From assembly GCF_005503555.1 (NCBI RefSeq), contig NZ_SCNG01000003.1, forward strand, positions 612,049 to 676,048: DNA of 64,000 nt. Reading direction: 5' to 3'. The notes beneath the pieces are model-generated. The model saw nothing but the letters and a program-made list of their open reading frames with translations. It had not been told where the DNA came from and made no database searches. Position 1 is the stretch's first letter, and the number at the start of each line of letters is the position of its first letter. The stretch comes from Rudaea sp. 3F27F6 (GTDB lineage Bacteria; Pseudomonadota; Gammaproteobacteria; Xanthomonadales; Rhodanobacteraceae). This document shows, piece by piece, positions 59,593 to 64,000 of this stretch. Position numbers and translations under genes: made by a program.

Positions 59593-60720
59593 TCAGACCG
59601 CGCGTCGCGCCAGGACGACCTCTTCGCCGAGCGAACGCCGGTACTGGCGGTCGAATGCGGCGAGCTGGCTTTCGAGTTCGGAGTACGGACCCGGCTCCCA
59701 GGCCTGCGAGGTGACACCGCGGTGCGCGTTCGAGCAGAGATCCCAATCCTGGCGGTTGGTCAGATCCCAGAACTCGATCGCGGGCTGCGGATCGAAGCCG
59801 GGCGCCGCGATCGCATCGGGATGGAACAGCCATTCGCAGGTCACCCGCGTCGTGTCTTTTGACAGCGGTTGCGCGCGATGCATCATCACGTAGTCCGGAT
59901 GGAACGAGAGGAAGCCGCTCGGGAACAGGCTGTAATAGTATACTTTTCCGCGCTGCGCCTCGGTGATGCCGGGCAGAGCCGGGGCGCAGCGCTCGCCGCC
60001 CATGCTCATGCTGCCGTCGCGGTTGCTCATCCACATCGGGCCACCGAGCACGGGGCCTTCTTCGAGATCGTTCTCGGAATTGCGGAACGGCGTGAGCTTG
60101 TTCAGGTGCGGATGCGCGAGCGGGCAGTGATAGCACTCGCTGAAGTTGTGGAAGATCAGTTTCCAGTTCGCCTCGACCTCGTAGACCCTGCGCCCGGCCG
60201 GGCGCAGTTCGGCCGAGCGCCACTGCTCGAAGCGGCCGGCGAGGCCGGGCAGCGCTTCCGCGAACGGCGGCGGATTGGGCGAGAGGTTGACGAAGAGAAA
60301 GCCTTCCCAGTTGTTCAGCGCGGCGCTGTGCAGCGGGTAGTTCGCTGGGTCGAAGCCGGGCACTTCGCTCATCGTCGGCACGCCGCGCAGGGCGCCGTCG
60401 AGGCCGAAGGTCCAGGCGTGGTACGGGCACTGGATCGCCTTGCCGAGCGTGCCCTGCGCTTCGCGGCACAGTTTGCTGCCGCGATGGCGGCAATGATTGT
60501 GGAAGGCACGCAGTTCGCCGTCGTGGTCGCGCAGCACGATGACGCTTTCGCGTTCGAGCTCGAACAGGAAATAGCTGCCCGGCTGTTCGAGCTGGGAGAC
60601 GTGCCCGGCGAGCATCCACGAGCGGAAGAAAATTTTCTCGTGTTCGGCGCGCCAGATTTCGTCGGAGACGAAGTACTCGCGACCGAGAGTGTGCTGGCCG
60701 AAGGAGGTGCGTGCTTTCAT
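59593..60720 (-). CDS. Rieske-type aromatic ring-hydroxylating / demethylating oxygenase, alpha subunit
   Basis: An oxygenase of 375 residues. The Rieske [2Fe-2S] site is C-R-H...C-P-Y-H (HCRHRGSKLCREAQ and IQCPYHAWTF), and the mononuclear iron site is at NFSECYHCPLAHPHL with an Asp near the end. The sequence is closer to the glycine-betaine/stachydrine demethylase (GbcA-like) and carnitine-oxygenase branch than to naphthalene-type enzymes, so N-demethylation is a plausible reaction. No reductase partner gene is adjacent. The start MKARTSFGQHTL at 60720 is preceded by a spaced purine-rich site. Divergent from uvrB. Confidence 0.87.
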   Translation of the reverse strand: MKARTSFGQHTLGREYFVSDEIWRAEHEKIFFRSWMLAGHVSQLEQPGSYFLFELERESVIVLRDHDGELRAFHNHCRHRGSKLCREAQGTLGKAIQCPYHAWTFGLDGALRGVPTMSEVPGFDPANYPLHSAALNNWEGFLFVNLSPNPPPFAEALPGLAGRFEQWRSAELRPAGRRVYEVEANWKLIFHNFSECYHCPLAHPHLNKLTPFRNSENDLEEGPVLGGPMWMSNRDGSMSMGGERCAPALPGITEAQRGKVYYYSLFPSGFLSFHPDYVMMHRAQPLSKDTTRVTCEWLFHPDAIAAPGFDPQPAIEFWDLTNRQDWDLCSNAHRGVTSQAWEPGPYSELESQLAAFDRQYRRSLGEEVVLARRAV

Positions 60721-60938
60721 GGCGGCGGTCCGGGAGTCGAGGTACGCCGGCGAGTATGGCGCGGGACCCGGCCGGCGGCCACCGCGCCGGGCGTTCGCCC
60801 GCGCGTTGTTGCAGAACAGGGACAGCGCCGCGCATCGACAGCTGACGAGGGTTGTCAGCAGGCTTGCGCCGAAGACGCCGCCGCACTGGTGCGCTGCATT
60901 AGACTTGCGCATTGCCGAGTCGCCCGCACATTCTTGCC

Positions 60939-62975
<2,037 letters not shown>

Positions 62976-63293
62976 GCCCTCCGCGGCTGCTTTCGGCGAG
63001 CCGCGGCCAAGACCATGAACGAATCGATTCCGGGCAAATCGCCCGGTTGCGCAGGTGCGCGCAGTCCGCGCTTGACCCTTCGCCGCTGCGCGGGAGAAAA
63101 TGAGAACTGATTAGCACTTAATTATTGAGCTTTGACTCACGGAATGGTTGTTCGATATGAGGTGCGGAGCCGTTTCCCGGCTATCGTATCCGTGTCGAGA
63201 AAGCCGGCCTGACGTCGGAGTCCTCACACCCGGACAAATTTCGCCGGGCAAAAACTTATCCAGCCTTAGCTTCGGCTTTCAGGGGGTTGTCGC
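62976..63293. other. 318-base gap before the surface-protein gene
   Basis: No gene was seen. It turns AT-rich around 63105-63160, where TTGACT (63132-63137) and TATGAG (63156-63161) at 18-base spacing make a plausible sigma-70 promoter. The resulting leader of about 125 bases contains CCCGG-ACAAATTTCG-CCGGG (near 63230-63250), a weak hairpin, and a good AGGGGG site before the ATG. Confidence 0.45.
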
Positions 63294-64000
63294 ATGGCAC
63301 AGATCGCTACAGTGAAAGCGAGCAGCGAAGCTGCGTCGCGCCGTTTGCGCAGGCCGGAACGAGGTTCGCCCTCAGTCCGCATGCCCGCGCCGTACAGAGC
63401 CGCCATCTTGGTCATTGCATCGCTGTTGGCGATGCCGGCCGCGTTCGCACAGGTGCAGCGCAGCTTCCTCGACCTTGGCTTCGAGCAACCGGTGCTGACC
63501 GCGCCGACACCCGCGAGCGGCTGTTACATGCAAGTGGACGATTCGCAGTTGCCGGGTTGGTCCTCGGCGGCGACCACGCCATCGAGTACGGGCCTCGCCA
63601 GCGGCAACTGCACGCCGCCGCCGCCGTTGGGCACGACCGGCAATCTGGTCGAAATGTGGACGACGCGGTTTTTGGGCGTGGTCGCGCGCGAAGGCAGGCA
63701 GTTTGCCGAACTCAACGCGGTGTACGCGGGACGTCTCTACCAGAACGTCTGCGTCGTCCAGGGTGAAAAGGTCGGCTGGCAGCTCAGCCACCGCGGACGC
63801 AGCGGCACCGACGTGATGTCGTTCAACGTCGACTCGTCGGCGAACCAGATCATGCAGGGCTCGACCGGCACGAACGGCGCGGGCACCGTGGTGGCCGGCA
63901 CCTGCGGCAACGGCCTCGTCACCGGCGCGACCTGCAATGCGCCGACCACGACCACGGTGACCGACAGCAGCGCGACGCCGACGTTGACGAGCGGTTGGGC
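63294..64000 (+). CDS. exported surface protein, N-terminal part (runs off window)
   Basis: The frame opens with an ATG at 63294 and continues without a stop to the window end (235 codons visible). After a basic N-region comes a signal peptide (AAILVIASLLAMPAAFAQ). The mature start FLDLGFEQPVLTAPTPASGC, then ELWxT-like NLVEMWTTRFLGVVAREGRQFAELNAVYAGRLYQNVCVVQGEKVGW and LSHRGRSGTDVM, is the N-terminal lectin-like module found on many large proteobacterial surface or adhesin-type proteins, often followed by DUF11-type repeats. Thr/Ser-rich sequence begins near the window edge. The total length and the rest of the domains are unknown. Confidence 0.7.
   Translation, partial: MAQIATVKASSEAASRRLRRPERGSPSVRMPAPYRAAILVIASLLAMPAAFAQVQRSFLDLGFEQPVLTAPTPASGCYMQVDDSQLPGWSSAATTPSSTGLASGNCTPPPPLGTTGNLVEMWTTRFLGVVAREGRQFAELNAVYAGRLYQNVCVVQGEKVGWQLSHRGRSGTDVMSFNVDSSANQIMQGSTGTNGAGTVVAGTCGNGLVTGATCNAPTTTTVTDSSATPTLTSGW

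Noticed and set aside
63160..63293. A c-di-GMP or other known riboswitch in the leader of the surface-protein gene
   Set aside because: The leader has a weak hairpin, but I could not find the conserved core of any riboswitch class.

Overview
The window is one contiguous stretch of a GC-rich gammaproteobacterial chromosome. Family-level similarity and gene order point to the Xanthomonadales/Lysobacterales, perhaps a Rhodanobacteraceae-like genus. The arguments are: mtnA beside gyrA, a GyrA with Gln at position 83 (as in Stenotrophomonas), the surE-pcm-YqaA-nlpD-rpoS block, the miaA-hfq-hflX-hflK-hflC-purA block, a sucA-sucB-lpd operon, and many short palindromic intergenic repeats. The placement is inference; no rRNA or tRNA gene was seen. 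Nearly everything is core chromosome. I found no prophage, transposase or CRISPR array.

Layout. 1-1523: end of a Gfo/Idh/MocA oxidoreductase and a sugar isomerase/epimerase. 1.7-10.5 kb: EcsC-like protein, mtnA, a GtrA-like membrane protein, gyrA, a DUF1287 protein, a peroxiredoxin, an Hsp20 with a sigma-32-like promoter, a CbpA-type DnaJ and an orphan PilH-type receiver. 10.6-17.8 kb (minus strand): an acuI-type reductase, then sucA-sucB-lpd. 18.2-22.5 kb (plus): surE, pcm, a YqaA-like membrane protein, an NlpD-type lipoprotein and rpoS. 22.6-27.5 kb (minus): a giant Lhr-type helicase. 27.7-32.1 kb (plus): OPT transporter, OmpA and a pseudouridine synthase. 32.2-36.2 kb (minus): kbl, an unknown exported protein and tdh (threonine breakdown). 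36.3-43.1 kb (plus): miaA, hfq, hflX, hflK, hflC, a truncated propeller gene, a duplicated purA start and purA. 43.1-45.1 kb: a small detoxification-like cluster (SnoaL-like, azoR, sugE) facing an HxlR regulator. 45.1-49.2 kb (minus): ECF sigma factor, its putative membrane anti-sigma partner, a YigZ/IMPACT protein and an ABC exporter. 49.4-53.8 kb (plus): def, a TonB-dependent receptor and a PepSY membrane protein (probable iron uptake pair). 53.9-60.7 kb: an exported MetX-like hydrolase, a DUF998 protein, xseA, a phospholipase D/cardiolipin synthase-type protein, a DUF6265-like protein and a Rieske oxygenase. 60.9 kb to the end: uvrB and the start of an exported surface protein that runs off the window.

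The most unusual layer is the repeats. At least five families of short composite palindromes (called A-E here) sit in intergenic gaps, each built from iterated words on one side answered by inverted words on the other. In the sucA-sucB-lpd operon each gap holds a different family. Four copies lie in frame inside the lhr-type helicase gene, adding repeat-encoded peptide segments, and another is open and in frame just upstream of xseA. A pair of inverted family-A copies brackets a decayed GIY-YIG endonuclease remnant.

Other points that stand out: a duplicated purA 5' end that makes a 13-residue minigene followed by three hairpins ahead of the real purA; an hflX whose only sensible start is CTG; and GyrA Gln83 in the quinolone-determining region.
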